Virus record (IMG/VR): IMGVR_UViG_3300020190_000032
Location: 1-64,000 of that record
DNA from: a virus
Direction: 5' to 3' (one strand)
DNA: 64,000 nucleotides
Below, piece by piece: positions 22,517 to 31,822 of the stretch. Positions within the stretch are counted from its first letter, which is position 1, and every line of letters begins with the position of its first letter. The translations under genes and the position numbers were made by a program. Under the pieces are notes generated by a model. The model had not been told where the DNA came from. It saw nothing but the letters and a program-made list of their open reading frames with translations, and searched no databases.

Positions 22517-25500
22517 TGGGTGCATTTGAAGAGCTTCAGAAAAAATTAGACGCTCTTGCCAAGGAAGCCAGAGCTATCCTTCAAGCCAAGAAGGTTAGCG
22601 AGATCAAGGGCATTCCAGGTGAAGCTGAATGGATGGGATACAATTCAGCAAATAAACCAACTGTAAAAAAGAATGGCGAAATACTTATCGTAAAAGCGAC
22701 ATCTTCGATTAATTTGCCTATTGGCTCTAAAGTTTATATTGATGAAACTTTTACCATACAATATAAAACTAAAAAGCCTCCCAAGAAAGATAAGGCAGAC
22801 GAAAGGAAACAGGCTAATTATGACCGCAGGCCATTCAAAAGAAGAAGAAAGGTTCCAATTCCCCCTAAAGTCATCAAGACTGTCAAAGGTTCAACTTGGT
22901 TGGTTTACCATGAATACCTTAAAGAATTAAATCTTACAACTGAAGCACAAATAGGTACAAACCCTCAGCTTTTTGGGTGGAGTCTTTTTCTGTCACTGGC
23001 CCCGCTAGCGATTCTTAGCGGAGGCTTACTACTTGGAGTTATCTACTGGACATTGTTTGAATTTAAAATTGAACCAGTTGATCCAATCATTGTAAACGAT
23101 TTATCTAAGCAAGAAAATCATCCTGATATTTTAACTAACACAAATTTAAATGCTGATGACTATAATTATTTTCTAATTCTCCAGGGTGTCGTCGATCAAC
23201 TATTTACAAGTAGCGGTTTACTGGCTTACCCCCCCAGCCAAGCAGATGGTTTTTGGTTAGGCAAGAATTTAGCAATATCTAATAACATTTTCTTTATTGG
23301 CCAAACCAATCAGACGAGTGTTGAAACATTTACACCTGGTGCAGGATTAACATTTAGCGACAAGATATTTATTAGGCCTTGGACCTACAATGCTGCTGAC
23401 AAGTTGGTTGGATTGTTGACTCATTTTGGTCCAGGCAAAGTTCAAGCTTGTCTATATCGTGTGGTTGGCGTTTTTCCTCCAAAGAGATTTAAGATCAATA
23501 TTCACGCTTGGCAGACACCTGATAGAGAACTGCCTGATTTAAATCCTGCAAGCGAGAATTATTATCAAACTCTGAACGAACTGCTTCCAATGAAGCATAA
23601 GCAATTTGTGATTCCGGATGACATAACAGAGTGGAATTCCTTGCTTGGGAGTGGTATAGTATCAGAAAATGAACAAGATGTTTCCGAGGTGATTCCATAT
23701 GAGATTATTCCTGCGCATGACTTCCAGACCTATGATAATCCAGAGGCAGCTTATGATTTGACAAAGTTTGCAGCTTATTCGCAGAATAATTTATATCTAA
23801 ATTATGTAGTAAAAGCTTATGCTCCTTGGACTGATTTAGGTGATACCTTTAGGATTAATTATTACGCTTTAAACATTAAAGCGACTAACCTTCCTGATGA
23901 TGGTGGGATTGAAGTAAGTTATTCATTCAAACCATGCACGCTTGATTTGCCGGAGGAATTTAAATTTGATGGGAAAATTTATCTTGAAGATCCAAAATTT
24001 CCATTGCAGGGTGGTGAGCGGAATGTAGCCAGAAGGCAGATAACTTATACAATTAAAGGAACTGATGACCCAACCGCAAATGTTAGCCAAGTTGTAATAT
24101 CAGCGATCAGGGGTGATACAGAAAAAAGAGGTCTTCTTTCTGGAAGCGATCCTGACGCAATCCCAGTTTCAATTGATCAGGAGACAGGAAAGTATAAGTA
24201 TGTCCCTGGACAGAATTTAAAGTTTGAGGTTTCAGGCGCACCACAGGGCTTTTTATTGGATACAAATACTGGTGAATATGTGTTTGATCAAAATATCTCA
24301 CCCTATGCTGTGTATAATAACGGCCAAGGAACACAGTTTGATTTTGAATACACGGTGGAGGATTCGGTTGGAACAAAATCGACAGGAATTATTACAATTT
24401 ATTTGATTGGCGGAAACACTGGATTTGTATCAAGTGGATCAGAATTGATAGGATCTATTGCGAGCAGTAGTACTGGCGATGGAGGCGCTCCACCATTAAA
24501 TGAATGGGACCCGGATCCTATTATTGAATCTACCGAAACAGGAGAAGAGCAAACCTTTGAAAAGATTACCACTACGATACCATTGCCGAATGAAGACACT
24601 CAAGGTAATGTTTGGGGTTACGCCGGAAGAAGGGCTCAAGTAAAAATAAAAGATACAGCCCCGCCAATTATTAAACTTAAAGTGGGAGGTCAGTATTTTG
24701 ATAACCCAGCAGGCTTTAGTGAAGAAGATTTTATCTTCTCTGTAAAGACTGATCAAGGGCGGATCGGCAGTGCAAACAATTTTATTGCTGATTTTACAGT
24801 CAAAAAAGCTAACTATGATCGTCTTGGCCCAGACCAAGAACTTACAATTACCTACACGATTGAAGGATTGCTGAACAATGCGCCGTTCGTAGGTAATTTT
24901 GAAAATTTGATTGATTACCAGAAGAGAAAAATTAGAAGTGATTTTATTAAGTTTGCTTTTGCTGGAGATTGGAGAAAGAATATATTCAATGAAAGACAAG
25001 AACAGCCCGCTAATAATATTTTTGCTGATGTGGTAGGCGATTCTCCGACTAGAGATACATTAAACTTACCGGAACTGAATATTGATATTACGGAAAGAGA
25101 TGTGACGGCAAATTGGATCAGAGAATTTACATGGTATAGCGAAGAAGAGGGCAAAGAAGATCCAAAGTATGCATTGAGATTTCAACAATCTGATGACAGT
25201 TCGACTACATATGAAGATGAGTACGTCAAGATTGTCCCCTTAGCCTGGGATTTTTCAAGCCAGTATAAAGAATTACTGTTTTATGCCGCAGATGATGTAA
25301 ACAAGATTGAAGCACTTGACGAGGAATCGGTCTTGGAGGCGATTGCAAACGCTAGTCAGGTACAAATAAAGAAGAAATGGCTATGGGACGCACTGCCTTT
25401 CGGGATGGATCGGAATGACCAAACTGGTAAGAAATGGAGGCTTGACAGAGAAAGAACACAACCTCTAAAAGGCTATATGATCTTTGGTTGGTCTAGTTAG
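22516..25500 (+). CDS. Large tail-tip protein with membrane segment and Ig/cadherin-like part, 994 aa
   Basis: N-terminal coiled coil (1-28), then the W.GY...KPTVK..G module shared with the 22241 product. A basic linker (KKPPKKDKADERKQANYDRR, about 88-107) precedes a hydrophobic segment (about 156-180, SLFLSLAPLAILSGGLLLGVIYW). The rest is beta-rich; FEYTVEDSVGTKSTGIITIY near 620 looks cadherin/VCBS-like. The hydrophobic segment could insert in the host membrane during DNA entry. Function inferred from position. Confidence 0.55.
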   Translation: MGAFEELQKKLDALAKEARAILQAKKVSEIKGIPGEAEWMGYNSANKPTVKKNGEILIVKATSSINLPIGSKVYIDETFTIQYKTKKPPKKDKADERKQANYDRRPFKRRRKVPIPPKVIKTVKGSTWLVYHEYLKELNLTTEAQIGTNPQLFGWSLFLSLAPLAILSGGLLLGVIYWTLFEFKIEPVDPIIVNDLSKQENHPDILTNTNLNADDYNYFLILQGVVDQLFTSSGLLAYPPSQADGFWLGKNLAISNNIFFIGQTNQTSVETFTPGAGLTFSDKIFIRPWTYNAADKLVGLLTHFGPGKVQACLYRVVGVFPPKRFKINIHAWQTPDRELPDLNPASENYYQTLNELLPMKHKQFVIPDDITEWNSLLGSGIVSENEQDVSEVIPYEIIPAHDFQTYDNPEAAYDLTKFAAYSQNNLYLNYVVKAYAPWTDLGDTFRINYYALNIKATNLPDDGGIEVSYSFKPCTLDLPEEFKFDGKIYLEDPKFPLQGGERNVARRQITYTIKGTDDPTANVSQVVISAIRGDTEKRGLLSGSDPDAIPVSIDQETGKYKYVPGQNLKFEVSGAPQGFLLDTNTGEYVFDQNISPYAVYNNGQGTQFDFEYTVEDSVGTKSTGIITIYLIGGNTGFVSSGSELIGSIASSSTGDGGAPPLNEWDPDPIIESTETGEEQTFEKITTTIPLPNEDTQGNVWGYAGRRAQVKIKDTAPPIIKLKVGGQYFDNPAGFSEEDFIFSVKTDQGRIGSANNFIADFTVKKANYDRLGPDQELTITYTIEGLLNNAPFVGNFENLIDYQKRKIRSDFIKFAFAGDWRKNIFNERQEQPANNIFADVVGDSPTRDTLNLPELNIDITERDVTANWIREFTWYSEEEGKEDPKYALRFQQSDDSSTTYEDEYVKIVPLAWDFSSQYKELLFYAADDVNKIEALDEESVLEAIANASQVQIKKKWLWDALPFGMDRNDQTGKKWRLDRERTQPLKGYMIFGWSS

Positions 25501-25506
25501 ACGAGC

Positions 25507-25516
25507 GGTATCCTAA
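25507..25516 (+). promoter_or_regulatory. Promoter-motif copy (GGTATCCTAA)
   Basis: 29 bases before the ATG of the giant fibre gene at 25536. Confidence 0.6.
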
Positions 25517-25535
25517 TGGCAGATTGGCTTTATGA

Positions 25536-28500
25536 ATGGCTCTGCAGATAAGGAGGGTAACAGAAGCGCAGCGCCCTTTGATTACACCTGTTATAGGAGA
25601 GCCGGTATATGCATACGATTCCAATAAGCTCTATGTTGGGGATGGTACTACACCAGGTGGGATTAATGTCATTGAGACTATCCTTGTGCAGGATTTTCTC
25701 GATGCCGAACTGGAAAATGAAGATTTAATTCATGGTACGTTTATATATTATTCAGACGCCGAGAATAAATGGAAAATTGGCAAGCCAATAATTACGACAA
25801 GCGACCTTGAAGATGTAACCGAAGCAGAGGATCTTGAGCCTGGCTTCATGATCGTTTATAATTCTACGACTGAAAAATGGGTTATTCGAGAACAATTGCC
25901 TAAGGCTATCACAGATATTGATGGCATCTCTATTGAAGAAAACCTAGCGGTTGATAGTCTTTTAGAGTATAACGAAGAGACCCAGAACTTTGAATCAAAA
26001 CCAATTCCGCCAGTACCTTCAATTGGCGATTTACTTGGTGTTGAAATTACGGATCCCGAGAAGAGGGGTCACATGCTTTTCTTGGATGAAACCACGAATA
26101 ACTTTTTTAACGAATATGTTTTAAGTACAACCAAGGCAAATTATCACGCAAATTTGTCTAATTTAAATAATCTTGATACCATCAAATATAACGGGACTAG
26201 TGGTCTTTTTGAAAAGAGCACACCGTTTCTTAAAGATGTAAACCTGGTGAGCCTTGATGGCCTTGAGGAACCGCCTCCGGATGATGTCACAATTGAGGTA
26301 ATCATTAATGACGGAAAATTTATCTTTGATGAAGTCAGGGTAGCGCCTATCCTCAAACTTTTTAATGATCGTGATTATATCTTTGACCTCTCAGATCCAT
26401 CTTTACTTGGTAAAACATTTAGGTTCTCTACGACACTTGACGGCACACATAGTATTGACCCTCCTGGGGTAATACTGGAAAGTAACAGATTTGTAATTAC
26501 GGGAACTCCTGGTGTTGATGGCGAGTTCAGAATAAACTTTACAGGATTTGGAGAAAATCCCCCGCCAAATGACTTTTTCTATTTTTGTGTAGAGGAGCCG
26601 GAATTCGGAAATGCAGTTCAGGTGACGCCACCGCCAGCTCCCAAGCCTTTTGTTATGCAATGGGATGATACGCTGGAAGCTTTTAATGCAAAAAGATTTA
26701 GCTATACACTTGGAGAGTTTGGCAATGTTTTAATCACTTCTGATGAAGAAGGTAATATAGCCAACTATCAAATGTTGAGCTGGGATGCTGGATTACAGAA
26801 GTGGACAACTCCTCTTGACAGAGTTGCTGGTGTTGGCATTGGCAATTCACTGCCTAGGACCAGGACGCAATTCTCAAATGCAATGTGGAGAGGTGGCGTA
26901 CAGGGCTTAGGGACTTTTGACTTAAATTTAGAAGACGGAGAAGAACTTAAAAGTATCAAGATTAATCTTGATGAGCTTGAAATTGAAGGACAAGAGGAAG
27001 AATTTGATGCATTCTTCTTTGATAGCGAAGAAGAGCGCGAAGAGTTCATGGAAGCTCTTGAGGAGGCCGAGCGAGCATTAGGTCCTGGTGGGATCTTATC
27101 GAGAGAGGCAATTGATGCAATTGCCAAAGAAAAAGGCGCAAAAGTAGCGCGAATGAAAACAAATAAAAAGGAATACACTCGTACTGGTAAATCAGCTTTA
27201 AATAGACCTGGATTAGAAGTCGTCGGCGGCGGCGGCGGCGGTTTTGGAGGCGGATTTGGTGGTCTCTCTGGATTAGCTCTCGCCACGGTCGCGGCGGGAG
27301 GCGGCGGCGGTGGAGGCGGCGGCGGGGGCGGTGGTGGAGGTGCTGGATCTGATGAGCCTGGCCTTGACGCACTAACTACGCCAGTTCCAAGTCCGGAAGA
27401 AGAGGCTGAGGCATTTAAAGATGCTTACAAAAATCTTGGTAATAATTTAAAAAAAGTCTTTGGCGCTTTAATGGCAAGGCGTCGTTTATTAAAGAAGTTA
27501 CTGCCTGATTCACTTGCTGGTGGTGGCAGTGGCGGTGGGCTTGAACTTGAATTTGAAACCGTAGATCCAACTGGTGCATCAAGTCAAGACAAGCCTCCAA
27601 TTATGATGGGCTGGAGAGCTAGTACCGATGTCTATGGTTACTATTATTTCACCTATACCCAGCGTGCATCTGCATTAACTTATAACAGTAGAAATCATTG
27701 GCTGCTGGCTCAATCTTACATGCGACGTTGTGCTTGCACGATAAGCAGGCTGAATACATTTAAAGTTGTTTATTATTATGACGCTGATGATTCCCGCTTT
27801 ATGGCGGGTGAATGGCTGCGAATTGTTGAGTGGCAAAATCCTTCATCTCTTTATACAGGACAATTAGACGAATTCACTTCTACAACTATTCGTGACACGC
27901 TTGAGGAGTGGGATCCAGGCACAACTTACAGAAAAGGATCAAGGGTAATTTATGATGATAAGGTTTGGGAATGTCTAATTGAAACCTCAACCGCATCAGC
28001 ACCTGCTCCAGGTACTAAGCCGGCACCGTTATCTGTTAGCGGTGAAACCGTACAAATGTTTGTTGAGATACCGGCATTCAGTGTAAAATCCCAATTGTTC
28101 GAAGGTGTTTATCAATTAAGATGTACGCCAGGAAAAAATACTTTTGGTGGAAAAACACACCCTGTCTTCAGATTTGGCGAACCTGGTGACGATGCCGACT
28201 TTGTTTACGTTGGCGTTAATTTGCAAACGCAAAGCGCCTTAAGTGTATTGCCAGAGGGTGCAGGCAATATCCAAATTCATGTTAACAATAAAGCTGCACA
28301 CCGTCAGAATCTAGCCAATCAGAATGCAGACATTGGAGTCTTCATGTATGACATCAATGTTCATTCTGCGCTTCAGCATTTAATGGTTGCAGAATTTCAA
28401 ACATTTAATATTGAGAAACGTCTTGGAGAATGCAATTTAGCCGCTAGTGTTTTACAGTATTCTAATGAACGTTCTTTTAGTCTTAGTCTTGGGAATAGCT

Positions 28501-31500
28501 CTGGGGCAACACCTCCCACGACCGGACAGAATTCCATGCCGGGCGGAATTGTCACCTATAGAGGTATCTTCAGACCATATGGCAACCAAGGTTATTTTAT
28601 TGATGGCTTGAATGTTAATGCGGCAGATGGTGCTGCTTGTTTCAACCTGGATGGTGGCCTTCATAATGATGGGGCTGTTCAACCTGCTGGTTATACCTTC
28701 TTAGAAAACCTGCCTAGACCCATTTTGGATGCGAATGGAACTGGAGCATCGTTTATATCTAATTTTTATACATGGCGTAGAACTGATTACAGCGACTTTG
28801 TATTCTATTTGCCCAAAACACTTGGCGGAGGAAGAGATGCTTTACTGGGAGATAGAATTAAATATAGAAATGTTCCAAATACTTCAACCCTAATTGTTCC
28901 CAGCACTGGGTCTCCATACGCCCCTCCCGTCAATCAAACATTGGGTGAGAATGGCCCATTTAATATGAATCTGCAACCTGCAGTTGGCTCGAATCATGTT
29001 TATGGCGTGAGATGGTGTGTCAAGAGACGTGGTGCTCCTTTGACCCCGAAGACCCAAAAGGTTGGAGAGAAAGACCTAGGTACAATTACAGATGCGAATG
29101 GTAACGTTATAGCTACGAATGTAGAACAGTCAGCCGCAGAGCCGGGGCAGACTTGGACTAAAGACAAAACAGTTGATGTTTTGGAGGTTGTTGCAGGCAA
29201 TGACATTAAGACTGGGGAAGCAGGCACTGCTACTGCAAGTCTTGGGCGAATCGTGGCAAGTAAGTCTGCGGTTTGTATTGGTCTCTGCGACGAAAGTTCA
29301 ATCTTCCAATATGGATCTTATCGCTATGATCGATGGCAAAGTTTTAGATCAGAGTTTCCCAATAGACCTCACTGGTTACTTGTGCCTAGTGAAGGTAATT
29401 CTATTTATACTGCACCATTTCCACATTCAACGCTTGATTATGGTGCCTTAACAAACATAATAAGTCCTACGCAATTTGGTGGATCGGCCGGCGTAGTTGT
29501 TGCCAAAATACCTCCACAAGGAAATGGTAGTGGCTTTGTAAATGCCAGTTGGGTTGGTGGTGGTTTTATTGGGAACACCTCCCAGCCAGTTCCAGATAAT
29601 AGGGAAATTTTAATCTTAAGATTCCCTATGGGTACTGGAACTGATCAATCTACTCAGTGGACGTACCATTGGTACTATTTTGTTGATGGAACCACGGTTA
29701 GCAATACTTTTGTCGCTGGTTTAGTCCAAACTAGTGTGTTTTCTGAGCAGGCTGACAATAAATGGACATCTGTTGCATGGTCTCCTGGCCTTTCCCGTTA
29801 TGTGGCTGTAGCTAATTTGTATGGTAGCAATGATGTCATGTACAGCGCCAACGGTAAGCGCTGGACAGGGATCTTTGGTTCTTTTGTAAATGCTGGATCA
29901 CATGGTACAGTCTTATGGGCATCTAATATCAATAAGTTTGTATCTTTCTCCGGTTCAGACTCATTACATGGCAATATTTCTACTTCATCAAAGATCGCAA
30001 CAAGTAGTGATGGTATAACTTGGGTTCAGCAAAGCGTCGCGTTATCGCCAAATGCTCCAACGTTGTCATGGTATAAAGCAATAACATGCGCAGCATACTC
30101 ACCTCAACTTGGATTAATTGTAGCCCTCTCTCCGCAGAGTGGTCAGCCCGGCGCATCTGTATTGAGAAGTACTAATGGTGTTGACTGGATTCATGGATCT
30201 TCTCCAAATAGTGAGTCATTGAACTGGTCTAGCATTTGCTGGTCGCCCGAAAAGAATTTATTTGTTGCTGTTCATGATACGAACAGTCCGAATTTCAACA
30301 CTCCAGTGATGACGAGTCCAGATGGTATCAACTGGACTGCCAGAAGCGTTCCAAATAGTGAAGCAAATAGGTTCAAATCAGTTGTATGGGCTAAAGAACT
30401 TGGATTGTTTGTTGCCATTGGTATTTATGGAACAGCTAACAACGATGTAATGACAAGTCCAGATGGGATTACCTGGACCCTGAGATCTACAAATAAATTT
30501 TTGCCATGGAAATCAATCGCCTACTCTTCAAAGTTGCAGTTATTAGTCGCAATTACAGATCAGCAAAATGTTAGTGGGGCAATTATTACCAGTCCTGATG
30601 GCATTGTTTGGACTACCAGGTTAAATCCAGCCCCGGCAAATTCTTGGTCTTCTGTTATTTGGAATCCAGACAGAGAGGAATTTTTGGCTGTGGCTAGTTA
30701 TGGTGTTGGTGATAGGGTTATGACAAGTATTGATGGTATCAACTGGTCGACTCAGACAAGCGTTTCTTGGCCGCCGTCAGGCACAATGGGTCAATACATA
30801 CGATGGGATCACATTGTTAACGGTGTTGGCACCCAGATTACAACAGGGAATCCACCGGAAATACAAAAGTTTAACCCGATCAGCAAAAATCAAAAGAGTT
30901 CTCTGCCTCTTACTTATACTTTATCTCCAGGATACAATCCAACCTGGACATCTGCCGGCAGTGAGTTCTTTAAAGCAAATATGGTTTGGATCGCCGATCC
31001 AGCCCTTGATGATGGAGGGGAAAGATCGCTCAAGAGCTTAGAGGACCAAGAGATTACAATTTCCTATCGGATGAGGATACCTTCTGGTATCAGCAGCTTG
31101 ACTCAGAGCTTGAAGATCAAAGGTGCTGCTGACAATCAGATGACCGTTCAAGTCTTAAATCCAGTCACAAATGTAACTTATACTTTGTTGCAGTCTACAA
31201 GTTTTGCAAATACGACAGAAGTAACCATCCCACTTATACAGGTTGAACAATACTTTAGTCCTCAGCAGGTACATACTCAAGGTAAGTGGCTTGTTTTGAT
31301 GGTAAAACTTAAAAACTTGCCGAGGCCAGGCTTACCACTTACCGAGTTATACAATGTAAATTCATCAGCCTTTGCGCTATCAATTAATGCCACAATTTAT
31401 GGAACTGAATATACATTATTCAACGCAAAGGAATGGGCAAGCATACAACACGCTATCTATGGTCAAGGACTCCATAATCAAATGGGTACGCCAACAAATA

Positions 31501-31790
31501 GAATGATTGAAGCGGCATTGGGGGCTCCAAGCTATGGTCCGTATGCAGTGGTTAGAGATAATGGTAATAATACTAATATTACGGACTGGTTTGCAATGTG
31601 CGGTTTAGAAGGAAGACCAGTTGGAACTGTGATTGGTCTCTTTGTTGATAGATCTGGTTCCATGACACAAAGTACAATTCAAGCATCTTATACTTATTTT
31701 TATGAAAGGTGTCAGCAAGCCGGATTAATTATCAATGAGGTTCAGAATTCAAATGAAGACTGGATAACTCCATTTATTACTGAAATTTAG
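25536..31790 (+). CDS. Giant tail fibre with propeller repeats and vWA-type motif, 2084 aa
   Basis: Begins with a tail-docking domain like the N-terminus of major tropism determinant/fibre proteins (MALQIRRVTEAQR ... GEPVYAYDSNKLYVGDGTTP). Repeats of the L.GV.I.dP type follow. A Gly-rich run lies at about 562-604. Seven repeats with the signature [TY]S.[DN]G..W occur near residues 1435, 1489, 1545, 1591, 1638, 1685 and 1729, as in a seven-bladed propeller. The C-terminus has GLFVDRSGSMTQS, a vWA MIDAS (DxSxS) motif, near 2037. Likely the main receptor-binding protein, with metal-dependent binding at the tip. Confidence 0.8.
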   Translation: MALQIRRVTEAQRPLITPVIGEPVYAYDSNKLYVGDGTTPGGINVIETILVQDFLDAELENEDLIHGTFIYYSDAENKWKIGKPIITTSDLEDVTEAEDLEPGFMIVYNSTTEKWVIREQLPKAITDIDGISIEENLAVDSLLEYNEETQNFESKPIPPVPSIGDLLGVEITDPEKRGHMLFLDETTNNFFNEYVLSTTKANYHANLSNLNNLDTIKYNGTSGLFEKSTPFLKDVNLVSLDGLEEPPPDDVTIEVIINDGKFIFDEVRVAPILKLFNDRDYIFDLSDPSLLGKTFRFSTTLDGTHSIDPPGVILESNRFVITGTPGVDGEFRINFTGFGENPPPNDFFYFCVEEPEFGNAVQVTPPPAPKPFVMQWDDTLEAFNAKRFSYTLGEFGNVLITSDEEGNIANYQMLSWDAGLQKWTTPLDRVAGVGIGNSLPRTRTQFSNAMWRGGVQGLGTFDLNLEDGEELKSIKINLDELEIEGQEEEFDAFFFDSEEEREEFMEALEEAERALGPGGILSREAIDAIAKEKGAKVARMKTNKKEYTRTGKSALNRPGLEVVGGGGGGFGGGFGGLSGLALATVAAGGGGGGGGGGGGGGGAGSDEPGLDALTTPVPSPEEEAEAFKDAYKNLGNNLKKVFGALMARRRLLKKLLPDSLAGGGSGGGLELEFETVDPTGASSQDKPPIMMGWRASTDVYGYYYFTYTQRASALTYNSRNHWLLAQSYMRRCACTISRLNTFKVVYYYDADDSRFMAGEWLRIVEWQNPSSLYTGQLDEFTSTTIRDTLEEWDPGTTYRKGSRVIYDDKVWECLIETSTASAPAPGTKPAPLSVSGETVQMFVEIPAFSVKSQLFEGVYQLRCTPGKNTFGGKTHPVFRFGEPGDDADFVYVGVNLQTQSALSVLPEGAGNIQIHVNNKAAHRQNLANQNADIGVFMYDINVHSALQHLMVAEFQTFNIEKRLGECNLAASVLQYSNERSFSLSLGNSSGATPPTTGQNSMPGGIVTYRGIFRPYGNQGYFIDGLNVNAADGAACFNLDGGLHNDGAVQPAGYTFLENLPRPILDANGTGASFISNFYTWRRTDYSDFVFYLPKTLGGGRDALLGDRIKYRNVPNTSTLIVPSTGSPYAPPVNQTLGENGPFNMNLQPAVGSNHVYGVRWCVKRRGAPLTPKTQKVGEKDLGTITDANGNVIATNVEQSAAEPGQTWTKDKTVDVLEVVAGNDIKTGEAGTATASLGRIVASKSAVCIGLCDESSIFQYGSYRYDRWQSFRSEFPNRPHWLLVPSEGNSIYTAPFPHSTLDYGALTNIISPTQFGGSAGVVVAKIPPQGNGSGFVNASWVGGGFIGNTSQPVPDNREILILRFPMGTGTDQSTQWTYHWYYFVDGTTVSNTFVAGLVQTSVFSEQADNKWTSVAWSPGLSRYVAVANLYGSNDVMYSANGKRWTGIFGSFVNAGSHGTVLWASNINKFVSFSGSDSLHGNISTSSKIATSSDGITWVQQSVALSPNAPTLSWYKAITCAAYSPQLGLIVALSPQSGQPGASVLRSTNGVDWIHGSSPNSESLNWSSICWSPEKNLFVAVHDTNSPNFNTPVMTSPDGINWTARSVPNSEANRFKSVVWAKELGLFVAIGIYGTANNDVMTSPDGITWTLRSTNKFLPWKSIAYSSKLQLLVAITDQQNVSGAIITSPDGIVWTTRLNPAPANSWSSVIWNPDREEFLAVASYGVGDRVMTSIDGINWSTQTSVSWPPSGTMGQYIRWDHIVNGVGTQITTGNPPEIQKFNPISKNQKSSLPLTYTLSPGYNPTWTSAGSEFFKANMVWIADPALDDGGERSLKSLEDQEITISYRMRIPSGISSLTQSLKIKGAADNQMTVQVLNPVTNVTYTLLQSTSFANTTEVTIPLIQVEQYFSPQQVHTQGKWLVLMVKLKNLPRPGLPLTELYNVNSSAFALSINATIYGTEYTLFNAKEWASIQHAIYGQGLHNQMGTPTNRMIEAALGAPSYGPYAVVRDNGNNTNITDWFAMCGLEGRPVGTVIGLFVDRSGSMTQSTIQASYTYFYERCQQAGLIINEVQNSNEDWITPFITEI

Positions 31791-31794
31791 GGAG

Positions 31795-31804
31795 GGAATA
31801 CTAT
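31795..31804 (+). promoter_or_regulatory. Promoter-motif copy (GGAATACTAT)
   Basis: 28 bases before the GTG start at 31823. Confidence 0.6.
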
Positions 31805-31822
31805 TTTGACTTAGGATTCGCC

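Noticed and set aside
26768-27286. 172-codon minus-strand Ser/Pro-rich frame
   Set aside because: Shadow of the fibre gene's acidic and glycine-rich repeats.
27200-27350. Gly-codon run as a possible trinucleotide repeat or assembly artefact
   Set aside because: The run is in frame, uses mixed GGN codons, and fits a hinge in a fibre.
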